A DNA stretch of 64,000 nt from Bremia lactucae (Eukaryota > Oomycota > Peronosporomycetes > Peronosporales > Peronosporaceae): contig NC_090615.1 of the NCBI RefSeq assembly GCF_004359215.1, forward strand, positions 5,383,655 through 5,447,654. Direction: 5' to 3'. Below are positions 11,216-23,317 of the stretch, in pieces. A program made the translations under genes and the position numbers. A model generated the notes under the pieces. That model saw only the letters and a program-made list of their open reading frames with translations. It did not search any database and was not told where the DNA came from. Every line of letters begins with the position of its first letter. Position 1 is the first letter of the stretch.

Positions 11216-12293
11216 CTATTTATTCTCACCTAGAGGTTCAACAGAGCCTAGTCTTTTGCAGTAGGGCGCTCCGCACCTACTGGGTATCGACGATTTCACG
11301 TTCCATACGAGATCTCTGGTAAAGGTCGGAGTTGGAGCTCTTTCGAGCTTTACGCGAATTTCGTAGGGGGCAGGCCGGACGTAAATGTTTCGTGCTTCCG
11401 CACATATAACATTTACGGATGGTCTTGTACTGTTCCACAGCTTGAAGAGCCTCTTCTCATTCCTCAATGAGGCTTAGATCCATGGGTTCTGCTCTATAAG
11501 ACGGAACCCATGTGCTGGAAGAGCTTGTTCGGTCAACAGGCGTGCTAACGCGAGCAGACTTATAGTTGAACTCAGCGCGCAGCGCTATAGCAACTGCCTC
11601 TTTGAAAGTAGCAGGATGAGATCAGAATAATTCCATCCGGGCAACGCCCACATTGATACCCCCATAAAGATTGTTACGACAATTGCTTCTTGCACCGGGT
11701 CTTGATGCATAGGTGCAATGAGAGTTCTCAGGTCCTGAACAAAGCCCCCTAGGGTTCTATTACCCTGCCGAGTCGCTAAGAGCCGTGCTCGCACGAGAAA
11801 AGCCTGTTCAGGCGGTGCAAACATGCAAGTCATCTGCTGTTTCAGCGAATCTTATGAGGGGAAAGCGTCGTTTGTGAACGTACTGCACGATAGTGCCCAC
11901 TCCATAGCTCTAATTCCGAGTTTGGAAATGGCCATAGCCACATTTTCCCGTGCTGTTAAGAACAAGGCGGAATTAATGGACATTTACACCTGCTTAATCC
12001 AGAAAGGGAAATTTTCTCCCTCTCTTCCCTTAAATGTCTTCACATTTACAGCTAGAGGGCGAGCCCTCCTCTGAGTCAGGTACAAGAATGTACTGGGTTG
12101 GCATATATACCGCTAGGTGCTCCTGTACCTGACCGATCAGGGAGGCTTCGTATCGCATGAAGGCTTCAAGCCTTGCATGCAGGACCTCTGGTTCCTAAGA
12201 GATAGTTAGTTCCGCGTGTTTAAGCCCAAATAATGTTTTGAGCTTGTCATAAGCGGCGCGTTGTGCTTCTGACAGTTCTGGAACCTCATCCAT
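11216..12293 (-). pseudogene. Gypsy gag with CCHC zinc knuckle, broken
   Basis: Starts at the ATG at 12293 (MDEVPELSEAQRAAYDKLKT). It contains the capsid-like stretch and a short acidic EPMDLSLIEE segment, and ends with the zinc knuckle CYMCGSTKHLRPAC (C-x2-C-x4-H-x4-C) at about 11413-11372. Several in-frame stops and shifts interrupt it. The aspartic protease region follows at about 11100-10790, where a decayed DSGAS and a KFLDFDSMERCLVLDLD stretch can be read. Confidence 0.85.
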
Positions 12294-12549
12294 TTTCGTG
12301 AAGGTTTAGTCTTGTAAAGACTCAAGCGTAGATTGACTACGAGTGCTTCCAGATGTAGCGAAATTCCCTCGCTCCTAAAGTCAGAAGAAGACTTTCAGAC
12401 TCAATGAGTCACTTAGTTACTTAGTTTTTATTGAACTGATGGGTTTAACAACTCAGGGAGTCGTACAAGCTATTAAACCTTAAGAAATCCCAGTTCAAGG
12501 GATTGAGGGGTTCGTAGAACGAAGTGGCAACTAGTGCCCAAGAAGATAT

Positions 12550-12982
12550 ATGTAATGGGGCACTTCTGACTTGTACTGCATCAGTACAAGTCCACTTCGC
12601 GCTGCCTCAGTGCGAATGGTGCCTCACGTAACTTCACGTACACGTACAGAAGAAGACTCTTTTTAAAATACTTGCTTTAAAGAGCGTTAATTTAAAACTG
12701 TATTAATATAATCAAGTTCTTCATGTCTATTTACTTAATACTAACTTAATTATAAACTAATACAAAACATGAAATAAAGTCTTTTCTGTCTTTCTCTTTG
12801 CGCGCGTCCAGCGCTGACTGGACTGCGGAGAAAGAAGATATACTGGTCTATATCTACGAATGGATAAGCTCTTAGAATATTACCATGAAAGTAATATTCT
12901 TCAAATATTCTCTGCCTTGTAGATAATATATTAATCGATAATGTTTAAGTGTTAATTTCATGTAACGATACACCCCGTTACA
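12550..12982 (-). repeat. LTR (433 bp) of the gypsy element, 5' LTR on the minus strand
   Basis: On the minus strand it opens TGTAACGGGGTGTATCGTTA and closes ...GTGCCCCATTACA, a TG...CA LTR with short inverted termini. It is similar along its length to 43010-43446, and its other end matches 63966-64000. The adjoining gag at 12293 fixes its orientation. Confidence 0.85.
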
Positions 12983-15654
12983 ATATATCTTAGAAAGGCT
13001 TCTATCGCTTACAGACCAATGCGCAAGCCTTAGAAAGGCACTTAAAGCTCTAAGATCAAAAGGGGAAATTTTTTTTTTCAGTTATTTAATCGAACCTTAT
13101 CTTAGCTAATTTAAAATAGATTTCGGCCGCCAGATTTATATCTGGCGGCGACCATATTTGTTACCCATAGTAAATGGAATTTAAGTAATTCACTTATTAA
13201 TAGGATAAAAGGGTATTTTACCTATAAAATAAATGTTCCACAACAACGGTTCTCCAACCGATGTGTGCCCCATAACATGGCTTTTTTTCTCACCTGTTCA
13301 AAACAGTTCATCTACTATCGCGAAACGAAACACGATTTCTGACGCGCAGCGGCACAAACTCATTACACCTATCTCATAAAGATAAATAAGGTGCGTGACT
13401 TAAGCGATTCCACGATGCAATTTAGGGGGAGTGATGTTCCAAAGGCCAAAAAGGTGATCTAAAGACGATTGTAAAGGAATAAATGCTGATTTTTGGATGC
13501 AGTTGAATGACCCATTCAGTGAAAATATTTTATATGACGTATTTATTCAATGCAGAAGGGGAGGATGTGCGGCTATACTAAGAGGGAAGGGGGGGGGCAC
13601 CGGTTCCCTTTTTATATTCCCTGTTAAAAAAGACCATATTTTTGCACTCCTAAAACTTATTGCCTCTTATAGAGTCATTCCTCTTTTAGGAAATAATATT
13701 TAAATAACAGAACACTACGATGTAAATAGGATGACTGTGAACCAGGTCGAAAGCTTATACTAAACTCTCAAAATGCAACATTTTGACCCGCAAAAGAGCA
13801 TGAATAAAGTACGTTGATACTTCAAGCATCGACTGCAAATTTGTTGAAGGCAGGTTCGCACATTCTTTATTAAGATTTATTGAAGCCTACATCTGCAGTT
13901 TCTTATATACAAATTATAGCAAAATAGTTGAAGTGAGCGCCGAAATATCAGGCAACCTCAATTTAATCTCGTCAAGTCGACGAGGTTGAGCAACGACCCA
14001 ACAGTCTGATAGTCGCTTCGATTTCAGCTTTTTTCACGATTAGTTGTGTGATCCAATTTAATACTACTGTTCTCCAGTATTTGCCAAGCTTCAATGGCCC
14101 CCTTCGAACTGTCTTTACAAATAGCTGCGCAGCTTCCCCCCCCCCCCCCAGCAAAGTATACCTGCCGGAGCAGCGTTTCGGTTATGTGTTGTCTAAAATC
14201 AACTTTATTGAATTACAAGTAAGACTTCATGCAATGTTCAAGCCTGATTAGCATTGACTGAACATACAAATATGTTGATATTTCGCTTAGAAGGCATTAA
14301 TTTTATCAGAAATTTACTCTTACCAACGAAAGCAATTAAGATAAAATCTATTCTTAGCTCGAAAAATATTGCTAGAAATTAAATTCGTATTGCGAACAAG
14401 CATAATGGTAGGACAAGGGGTGCTGGATAGACAAATTTGCCATCGTTAAGGAAAAAGATTCCGTAATCCCTACAATCCGAAGATATTTATGCATGATTCA
14501 AAAAAGCTACTAGTGGGAAAGAATATTCGTCTTTCTGCAGGTGCTGGTCTGGATTCTTCGACGGTGTAATTTTTGGAGCTCGATCAAATATTTGAAGATA
14601 GGCCTCTCTTATTGAACGTGTCCGTTACTTTTAGTCTAAAGGATACAGCAAACGACAGCTGGTGGACAGTTATAAGTGTCTCAAAAAATAACATGTCGTC
14701 CGACTCGATCTGCTTCTGATCAGCGAATGAAAGTAAAACACAATTTTTTAAAAATGAGATTTCGTACGGTGCATCAGGAACTTGATGATTCGATGCGCGG
14801 AAACAGCTCAGCATCGCACGCCGTTGTCCAACATGTGCGATAAGATTATTTTAATTTGTGTATTTTCAACATTAATGCAGGACACACAAATGTGACCGCG
14901 GCTGCTCAGCACACAGAAGAACTTTTATTGATTGCATCGTGTTCCTTCATTTTTCTTAGATTGGAATTTTCGTAGAATGCAGAACACGCGCGCGGAGTAA
15001 CGGCAATTCACTGCGGATAGTGCGGGAGTTTTTAAAGCACTCGCATCATCAGTTTTGCCAGACGCTTTACGCGAGTTAAAAGCTTCGTCTTGCCGTCCAT
15101 GGCAAAAGGCCAAATCTCTGTCGATCGAAGACCCACGTGTAAGGTGCACGGTAAACTGGATGCTGCTGCCGACATTGCCGTGGTAATAATCCAACTCAAC
15201 ACCTAGCCGCTTTCTTATTTTTCAAGAGCCTCGTCTGAGAAGAACGTGAGAAAAGTAGGAAAGCTCTTTCCTTCGATCATGGCATGAGTCTGCTCCATTC
15301 AGATGAGGCAAAGCGATCGAATTCTTTTTTTGTATCCATCTTGATTGCAATAGACTTGAGAGCCGGAGACGTCCAGTGAAGGAGTCGGTGTAGACGTCAG
15401 ATCCGCATCCAAGTCCTCGTCCGAGTCAGCGTTGACAACGTCCTAGAAAGGACATGGTCATACTCTTTCTATTGAAGTCAAAAGTATTATGGCTGCGACA
15501 CGTTTGTTTTTAGAAAAGCCATTGGAGGTGGTTCGACGATCTCCTTTCAAGTACCTCGTTCAAAAGGTCATTTAAAAGTCATAGTGAAGACGAATACGTA
15601 ATTTCAATCGTAAGGAGCAATTGCGTCGATCGACGATTACTGACGCACGTGGTC
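12983..15654. other. Gene-poor stretch with repeat remnants
   Basis: No convincing gene. 13300-13530 resembles 42660-42870 (shared GATCTAAAGACGATT and flanking text). A purine tract TTAGGGGGAGTGA directly before TGTTCC at 13435 looks like a polypurine tract/LTR junction of another element on the plus strand. A 13-base C run lies at about 14138-14150. On the minus strand 15445-15320, a short open stretch preceded by a plausible 3' splice site could be a leftover exon, but it has no partner. Confidence 0.5.
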
Positions 15655-16836
15655 ATGGAGCTATACGAACCACTTGGGACTCTGGCGCCTGCGCTCTATG
15701 GAAGTGTAGAGAAGTGGCGCCACACTCTTTCAGGCGAGTACGTCGCTATCAAGCGCATGGAGCTGCGCTTCGCGGCACGCAAGCGCTCCGTGAGCTCTGA
15801 GAGTGCTGTAGAGGAAAACGTTATTGCTGAAATAAAGACGAATTTACAAATTCAATCAGTGGGAGGCCACTCAAATGTGCTGCCAATGCGTGACTGCATC
15901 ATGGAGAACGAGGCCGTGTTGCTTGTGCTTAAATTCTGCGAGAATGGCGAACTGCTCCATGTGCTCAATATGCAACGGGCCGCTGGCAAGCAGATTAATG
16001 TACTGCGATACTTTGGGCAGATTCTTCGCGGTGCAACGTTCCTACATGCCCATGGCATTGCTCACTGTGATTTATCCCTTGAAAACGTTCTAATCGACGA
16101 GTACGACTGCTGTCAGATCGCAGACTTTGGTCTAGCGATGCAGTGCTCGGAATCGACAATTGTAAGACCTGTAGGGAAATTAAAATACATGGCTCCAGAA
16201 GTAAGCGCAGCACTGGAGTATGAAGGTGGGCACCAGAAGGAATACAATCCAATGATGGCGGACGTTTGGGCGCTTGGAGTGATGCTGTACGCAATGGTAG
16301 CTGCTCAATACCCATTCTGCGAGCCAACGCGTCGAGATACTCGCTTTCGGCTTTTGGAGGATTTTGGAGTGGAATACTTGCTGGAAAAGGACGAAGTGGA
16401 CGTTACGGGGAAGGAACAAGTGGTCGATTTATTAAAGAAGCTGCTAGTCGTCAACCCATTGGAACGGTCGAAGCTAGCCGAGTTGGAGTCACATATTACT
16501 GTGTCTCGACATGAGTCGTGTGAAATTCGACCGGCAAGCCCAACGAAAGCTCAATCGAGTCATGTGGTAGTGCAAGAAATCATGGCGAGCAAGAGTAACA
16601 CATGGCAACACGCGACTTCACGTTGCCGTTTGTTTCGAAAGGGAGAAACGGCATTAATGAGCGCGAACAAATTATTATTCGAGGCAGAAAAGTGCCACGA
16701 TGCTCGGGCTACATTGACACATACTCGGTCAAACACGTTAGCAAATGCAACCCCTATGACTAGCAATACGGGTGCAAAGGATTTGTGCACGGGTGGCATA
16801 TTAATACGCAAATGCTTTGCCACAGCCCTTGCGTAA
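15655..16836 (+). CDS. Serine/threonine protein kinase, non-RD type
   Basis: A 393-residue intronless protein. The kinase domain spans about residues 5-285: VAIK with Lys33, catalytic loop HCDLSLEN at 137-144 (Asp139), DFGLA at 157 and MAPEV near 180, then DVWALGVMLY and a C-lobe ending NPLERSKLAELESH. The arginine normally before the catalytic aspartate is cysteine, making it a non-RD kinase. The glycine loop (GTLAPALYGSV) is also unusual. About 100 polar residues follow, without a recognised domain. The ATG at 15655 is chosen over the GTG two codons upstream. Overall it most resembles the CAMK-like group. Substrate unknown. Confidence 0.9.
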   Translation: MELYEPLGTLAPALYGSVEKWRHTLSGEYVAIKRMELRFAARKRSVSSESAVEENVIAEIKTNLQIQSVGGHSNVLPMRDCIMENEAVLLVLKFCENGELLHVLNMQRAAGKQINVLRYFGQILRGATFLHAHGIAHCDLSLENVLIDEYDCCQIADFGLAMQCSESTIVRPVGKLKYMAPEVSAALEYEGGHQKEYNPMMADVWALGVMLYAMVAAQYPFCEPTRRDTRFRLLEDFGVEYLLEKDEVDVTGKEQVVDLLKKLLVVNPLERSKLAELESHITVSRHESCEIRPASPTKAQSSHVVVQEIMASKSNTWQHATSRCRLFRKGETALMSANKLLFEAEKCHDARATLTHTRSNTLANATPMTSNTGAKDLCTGGILIRKCFATALA

Positions 16837-16974
16837 CGCACATAGTACATTATGTATCAATAACCAATACTTTAACGCAACCTTCAAACGTTTTGTTTTC
16901 ACACAGCATCTGTTGGTTCAGAATGGAACCACACGTGACATCGTAATTCTTGTTCTCAAGCAATCTGTATATGC

Positions 16975-19900
16975 TTAGTCCTTCTCCGCGGACGGTTCGA
17001 TAGCACAATGCGCATTAAAGAGAGCGCTAATTGCTGACCACATGCTGTCACACTCTTCTTTGTTCTTTTCGTGTGCACTTGTCAGCGCTTGCTGAAGCAT
17101 ACTTATCCAGAGTTCGAGAGACGATGCAAGACTAGTAGACTGAGGGGTGGTCGTTTGAAGGACCTTTACTCGAATGCTTTGCAGTAAATGCGCAAATTGG
17201 CCAGCCTGGTAAAACACAGTGGGCTCAAATACCTCCATCTTCTGCAATGTCCCACACAGAGTCTCGCTATACGCAATAATAAAGTCATCCACAGGGCCGT
17301 TCTGCAACCAGTGTTTGCGTTCTAACGCAAACGCAACGCACTCAGCTGAAAGAAGAGAAACGAGCGTAAACAAATTGCGCCAGCGACGAAACATTTCCTT
17401 TTGAGGCAAAAGCTGGTCTTCGTTCGCATGTTTGCCTCGACGGCGCTTCTTCGCCTGCGCTGGCACCGCTGCTGCCTGTAAATTCTTGCTAATATCAAGC
17501 ATGAGCCGTGCAAGCCAAGCAAATAATAAGCTAAGCGACTTTGGTGGATTAAAGAATTCCGATGGTTGCATGTCACGCAAATCCGAAATATTTTGTAAGC
17601 GCTTTAGATTCATCTCTGCTAGCAATGACGTCTCATCATTAACGTTAGCGCACTCAGCCATGACTATAGCTTTTGCGTATACTTCCAACAAACGAATAAA
17701 TCCAAACGAATTCGCTTTGTACGCTAAGATGGCTTCGTCAGCGTCGAAGTTGAGAATGGGATCAACGCAATTATTTAAAACTTGAATAATTGGGAGAAGG
17801 AAAGTGTTGAGGCCTTTCACATTTGATAGCTGAATTAAATACTCAATCGTGCCAAGTACCACGACAGGATTCCAATATGGCGTTTTGCTTTTCTTTAATT
17901 TCGAAGTGATTGTGCTCGCGCGAAACTTGTCCATTCTCCACTGGTCGAGATGGTCTGCCAATTTATTCACCAGGAGAGGAAGCTGGTCCCACTGCACCAT
18001 GCAATCAACCATTGACTCCAGAAGCTTCTTATTCGAATTTTCGTTCATCGTCTTGAAATTTTGCACAAGTCGTTGCAACAGAACACCTTTGTTCATATCA
18101 CCCATACAACCAATGATTCTCCAAATTGAACTGCAAGCTTCTTGATCGTAAAGACGGTCTTCACTATACGCATGAAGAAGAGCTTCTAGTGACTCGACAT
18201 TTATTTGCTCGCGCAGGAAGCTTTTGCATTCCGAGTAGCGATGATCTTTCAACACCTTCATGTGTACGCTTTTAAGTAAATTCCCAATGACTTCGAGTAC
18301 GACAATCTGTCCTACGACGCTAAATTCTTCCTCATTCTCGTCGTCTTCATCTCCTTCACCATCCTCTTCGGATTCCTGAGGCTGTTTCAAACGCCGCGAC
18401 ACAAAATTTAGAGAACAGCGAAGCAATAGGGCCGCCAATTTGCACACAGACCCGACTGAAACGTGCTCCGCGACGTTTGCGTAGAATACCATTGCCGCCT
18501 CTGGATTCTTTTTCACTAAAGCAAGACATCGAGCAACTTGCGAAGATCCACCCACGCTTTGAGGAAAATACGAGTTTAAAAACAGCGAAACCAACTGTTT
18601 GCGCGAAGACGATCTGTCACGATCCATGACCATGCGGCCAAGCAGGTCGTTCACCGGTACAACGTCATAGAAGTGTAAGTTCCGAATACTTTTAATTCGA
18701 ACCAATAAAGCCCCAAACGCAGCGCGGACTTTTTCATTGCGATCATTGATCAGAGGTGCGACCTATATGCACAGCAGAAGGATATTAGATTTTTTCCACG
18801 TGACAGGTCATCACCAGTAGCAATCTTACCATAGGTAAAAGAGGCTTTAGAATTGCATGCGAGTTATGGTTATCCAGAATAAATTGGATACCATTCAGTA
18901 CTGCTGCACGAACACTACTAGAGGAAACGTCGTTCACAAGATCGACAATAAGCTTTGTAATAAAGCGTCGGATCGTCTCAGCTGGTAGCAGCTCCCAGTA
19001 CACAGATAGAATTTTCGATACACCTTCAATTGCAGCAACTCGCAGCGCTGGATGAAAGTCACCAAGGAGCTCCTCAAAAGTGTCAAGCTGCTTTTGCAGT
19101 GTCAGATCCATCAATTCATTATTAAATGCTGGATCGCGGAGTGGAAAATTGTCAAACAGCAAGATAGTGGCTTGGCGTCGAACCGAATCGTTAGGAGCTT
19201 TTACACCCCGCCACAAAATGGGACTGCAAATGCGGTAAAGCATCTCGTCGACCCCAGCATGACGTTTACTCTCAAAAAATATCAGCAGCATTGAACGGAC
19301 TGCATTAAATAAAGACGTGCTGCTCGCATGTACTGTATCGTGAACGTATCGCTGTATACACTCCTCTTCAATTTTCTTTCGAAAAGCTCCTTTACTAACG
19401 TCCCAAGCCTGCATATATGAGTACATCGTAAATGAGCCAATTGATACCGATCGATCACTTTCCAACCAATACGAGCTGTACCTTAAAGTAGATACTACCA
19501 TACTTGACAAGAATCGAGTGTCTCTGATTCGGAATCTGATTTCGAATCGTCTCATTGATATCGTCCACAAACGGCACATGCAAAGTAAACAAGAAGCTAA
19601 GGAACGAGACTGCATCTGGTGATCGAAAAAAGGTTGGCTGGATAAAACACCGCAGCAAGATATCCCTTAATAGACCGCTACTATCGTCGTCGAAATCTAG
19701 CAGCGGTAAGGCGTCCTTGATTGCATACAGCCTTCGAATTGGGTGTTTTTTCGAGTTAAAGTTACCTGTTGGTGAGGACTCGTAACTACGCACGATTAAG
19801 TACGGCAGCAACTGCGTCACCAATGAGTGAGCGTGCCCACAAAAGCTATGCCTCCAGCACGACTCACAGAGCAACGAGATACTTTCTTGCGTCGCAAGCA

Positions 19901-20342
19901 CTTGATTCACATCTCCTCGTAGCCGAAGTAATTGGTCGTGAAGCTCCTGAGCTACAGCAAAGAGTTCCTCTTTGTCAATAGATGCGCCTTTCGTCTCAAT
20001 CAAAAGCGTCGTAAAGTCGGCAATGCTCTCGCGAGCCTTAAGGCGATGAGCTTCCTCTTCGTTGTCATCACTTGGAGCCACAAGTCGCACCGCAGCAGGA
20101 TAGAATTCATTCAGCTGCTCGAAAGTGAGTGCGCGCATGTCGTCGTTGACCTGCTCCTCGTCTTGCATGTCAGCATCTTCCCCAGCTTCTACTGCATTGT
20201 CCTCGTTCTCCTTCTTCTTTGCTTTTCGCTTTCCACGACCACCTTTTCTCTGCTGGTTCGTGAGATTCTCTAATAACGTTGCTAGCGCAGTCGCGTCTCC
20301 GCCTTTAAGCGCCGCAATGGCCTCAGCAACCAAAGTCTCCAT
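16975..20342 (-). CDS. NCAPG2: Condensin II complex subunit G2
   Basis: Three exons: 20342-19482, 19408-18830 and 18762-16975, with introns of 73 and 67 bp (GT-AG, both phase 0), giving about 1075 residues. Human NCAPG2 is about 1143. The N-terminus has a basic/acidic patch (GGRGKRKAKKKEN), then the condensin-II non-SMC region. The hallmark is AWDVSKGAF across the first splice, then VDEMLYRICSPILWRGVK and VRRQATILLFDNFPL. HEAT-like helices fill the rest, with an acidic insert EEDGEGDEDDENEEE. It acts in chromosome condensation with SMC2/SMC4. The start is the first ATG; an upstream GTG-initiated extension is not supported. Head-to-head with CCT1. Confidence 0.93.
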
Positions 20343-20469
20343 GGATGCGGAATTCAACAAACCTCGGTTGAAATTTGGTGTGGTACACACTGCATCTCAA
20401 TCCGATATCCCCCCACTCAACGATCCTTTGGCCGCCAGGAGCCCAAGAAGGCACTCAATAGATTAACTC
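20343..20469. promoter_or_regulatory. 127-bp shared promoter region, NCAPG2/CCT1
   Basis: Only 127 bases separate the two divergent ATGs, so both promoters must lie here or within the 5' ends of the genes. I see no clear TATA box. The short pyrimidine-rich strings are not distinctive enough to name an initiator. Confidence 0.6.
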
Positions 20470-22202
20470 ATGGAAACGGCAGACCTCGTGGTAGATGGCA
20501 CACGTACGTCTGGAAGAGATGTGCGAGAGTTAAATGTGACGGCAGCAGTAGCCATTGCCAATATTGTCAAGAGCTCACTGGGTCCTGTCGGACTCGACAA
20601 AATGCTGGTAGACGACATTGGCGACGTGACTATTACAAACGATGGCGCAACGATTCTTAAGCAGCTTGAGGTCGAACAGCCTGCTGGAAAAGTTCTAGTG
20701 GAACTCGCTTGCCTACAAGATCAAGAGGTAGGCGATGGCACGACGTCCGTCGTTATTATTGCCGCTGAGCTGCTCAAGGTACATCCACTTTAAGATACTT
20801 TTTAATCATTAACTCGAGTTAACGAAGGGATACTAACGAATAACTCGATGTAACATACTAATGTTTATAGCGTGCCAATGAGCTCGTGAAGAACAAGATT
20901 CACCCGACGTCCATAATTGCTGGGTACCGTCTCGCCATGCGTGAGGCTGTGAAGTACATTAAGGAGAATCTTAGCGTGCCAGTCGACTCAATAGGACGTG
21001 AAAGTCTAATCAATGCTGCCAAGACAAGCATGTCGTCCAAGATTATCGGTCCCGAGAGCGATTTCTTTGCTAATTTAGTCGTCGACGCCGTCTCGTCGGT
21101 AAAAATTGAGCAAGAAGGGACCAAGGGCAAGATAAAACTCAGGTATCCTGTGAGCTCGATTAATGTTTTAAAGGCGCATGGGAAAAGTGCTCTCGAGACG
21201 GAGCTGGTGGATGGATTTGCGCTGAATTGTACCAAAGCGTCGCAGCAAATGCCCACGTGTATCAAGAATGCCAAGATAGCGCTTCTGGACTTTGATTTGC
21301 AGCGTCATCGTATGCAGATGGGTGTGCAGGTCATTGTGAATGACCCGAATGAGCTTGAGCTCATTCGTCAACGCGAAATTGATATTACAAAAGAAAAGAT
21401 CCAGAAAATGATTGATGCAGGAGCCAACGTGATTCTGACGACCAAAGGCATTGACGACCTGTGTCTCAAGTACTTTGTTGAGGCTGGATGCATGGGAGTG
21501 CGTCGTTGCAAGAAGGAAGACTTGCTGCGTATTGCTAAAGCCACGGGAGGACAGGTTGTGCTCACACTTGCGGACATGGAAGGCGAAGAAACGTTTGATC
21601 CTGCGACTCTTGGTGAGGCGCAAGAAGTGAGCGAAGAGCGTGTGGGTGACGGCGAGCTTATCTACATTAAAGGCTGCAAGACGCGCCAGGCAACTACTGT
21701 GGTGCTACGGGGTGCAAACGAGAATATGCTGGATGAAATGGACCGTTCCATGCACGATGCTTTAATGGTCGTGAAGCGTATGCTAGAGAGTAATCAACTT
21801 GTTGCTGGCGGTGGTGCAGTGGAAGCGGCTTTGTCCATTTACCTCGAAAATTTTGCGACGACTTTAGGCTCCCGAGAGCAGCTGGCCATTGCTGAATTTG
21901 CGGACGCCCTTTTAGTCATTCCAAAGACATTGGCAGTAAACGCCGCGAAAGACGCGTCGGAGCTCGTTGCGCGTCTTCGTGCGCACCACAATACGTCGCA
22001 GAGTGACCTAACGAAGCGTGAGCTGCGATTCTCGGGTCTTGACCTACTTGATGGCACTGTGCGCAACAATTTGGAAGCGGGTGTCGTGGAGCCTGCTGTT
22101 AGCAAGATCAAGAGCTTGCGTTTTGCCACGGAGGCTGCCATTACGATACTGCGAATTGACGATCTTATTAAGCTGAACCCGAAGGAAGAGCCTCAACAGT
22201 AG
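20470..22202 (+). CDS. CCT1: T-complex protein 1 subunit alpha (CCT1)
   Basis: Two exons, 20470-20778 and 20871-22202, joined across a 92-bp intron (AAG|GTACAT ... TTATAG|CGTGCC), giving 546 residues, the normal length. It is a group II chaperonin subunit of the cytosolic ring that folds actin, tubulin and others using ATP. The ATP-site motifs are present: [31 protein letters not shown] (about residue 92), and the C-terminal [17 protein letters not shown] motif (here [13 protein letters not shown]). The alpha identity comes from the overall match (for example [15 protein letters not shown] near the N-terminus). It has no visible defects. Confidence 0.96.
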
Positions 22203-23317
22203 GCTTGCTTCTTTCTCTTTAACGGTGGCAAGAGCGTTTTAAATGCAAGTGATTTAAGTATCTTAACTCATTTTCTCTCCACAAATTTTGGTAATTTCTG
22301 TCTCGTGACGATACTTTAGCCACAGCCGTAAAAATATGCGCAACAAAGTCTGTAATACGAGTTGGTAGACCCACAGGGAAAATTACTTGACGTTGCTGAA
22401 ATTGACACACATTAATGAGAGAAATAGTGATGAGCAACAAAAGTTGCCTAACATTCACTAAGTTTCTGAAAACTGCTGGTTAAGAGCGTTTCCGAGCCGA
22501 CGGGCTGCTGCACTACCTTCGTGCTGTTGGCGCTTTGCTCGAGTTTGATATAAGTGATGTCTACACTTAGAGCGCCCTGCTGGGTAGCTCTACACGCCAC
22601 ATGAACCTGCAGGGGTTCGCTTATAGCGAAAGTAGTTGATAAAAAGTAGACAAAAAAGAAAGGCTCGCGAATTCAACGAAATCGAAGCCTTTGTCAGGCT
22701 TAAGTTCTCCTTTCGCGCTCGCAGTTTAAGAAAAACGCGAGGAAATGGATGGGACAATGCGTTAACGAACTTGTCGCAATGCAGCGGTAAGTGCCCACAT
22801 CCACGACGTCCACACGCCCAGTCCCCCCCCTTCTAAGCAACCTTGGATCGAATAGAGGACAGAGTCTGTCGTGTAATCTAAGACGCTAAATAAGAACGTT
22901 GCTACACGGACTAAGCAAAGACATCTAGTACATTTAATTTTTTTAGGCTTGTGTTTGGTCGCACATACTTCTTACACCCAATGCTACGAGATAAAAACCC
23001 TGAAGGACCATTTCATTGTAGGACGGTCGTATCGTGCACAAAGAACAATAAATCATTCCTTGCCTCTCAAGGGCTTAAGGAGGCGAGGCACTTCTAGCAG
23101 GGACACTTGTGTCCCCTTCGTCCAGATAAAAACACACAAACACGTATACTTATGTCGGTTTTAGTAAAAATTCAGAAGTGTGATTACATCGCATGGTACT
23201 GAAAGAGCGCACTAATAAGATAAATTACAAGATAAATTACTATGCAAATTGAAGACCAAACCTTCTATTCACAGTCCAGACTCTAGCACAGTCGAAATAC
23301 CTCGTCAAATTTTCTTC
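22203..23317. other. Intergenic, no gene seen
   Basis: Only short open frames without domain features. A C run and scattered AT-rich tracts are the only structure noticed. Confidence 0.6.

Larger units (their letters stand above)
8770..12982 (-). mobile_element. Decayed Ty3/gypsy retrotransposon, 5' LTR to RNase H
   Basis: Reading on the minus strand: 5' LTR (12982-12550), leader, gag with zinc knuckle (12293 to about 11220), protease region (about 11100-10790), RT (about 9750-9050), and the start of RNase H (8962-8774). Integrase and 3' LTR are missing; the sequence changes to LINE at about 8770. Stops and frameshifts are frequent throughout, so it is dead. Gene order follows the Ty3/gypsy pattern. 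Confidence 0.85.

Noticed and set aside
14138..14150. C homopolymer run
   Set aside because: Simple low-complexity tract; nothing else supports a function.
20343..20390. N-terminal extension of NCAPG2 from a GTG at 20390
   Set aside because: Non-ATG start, no family match; ATG at 20342 is the natural start.
22636..23164. Short frames between CCT1 and the RING gene
   Set aside because: No motif, start context or codon pattern to support a gene.
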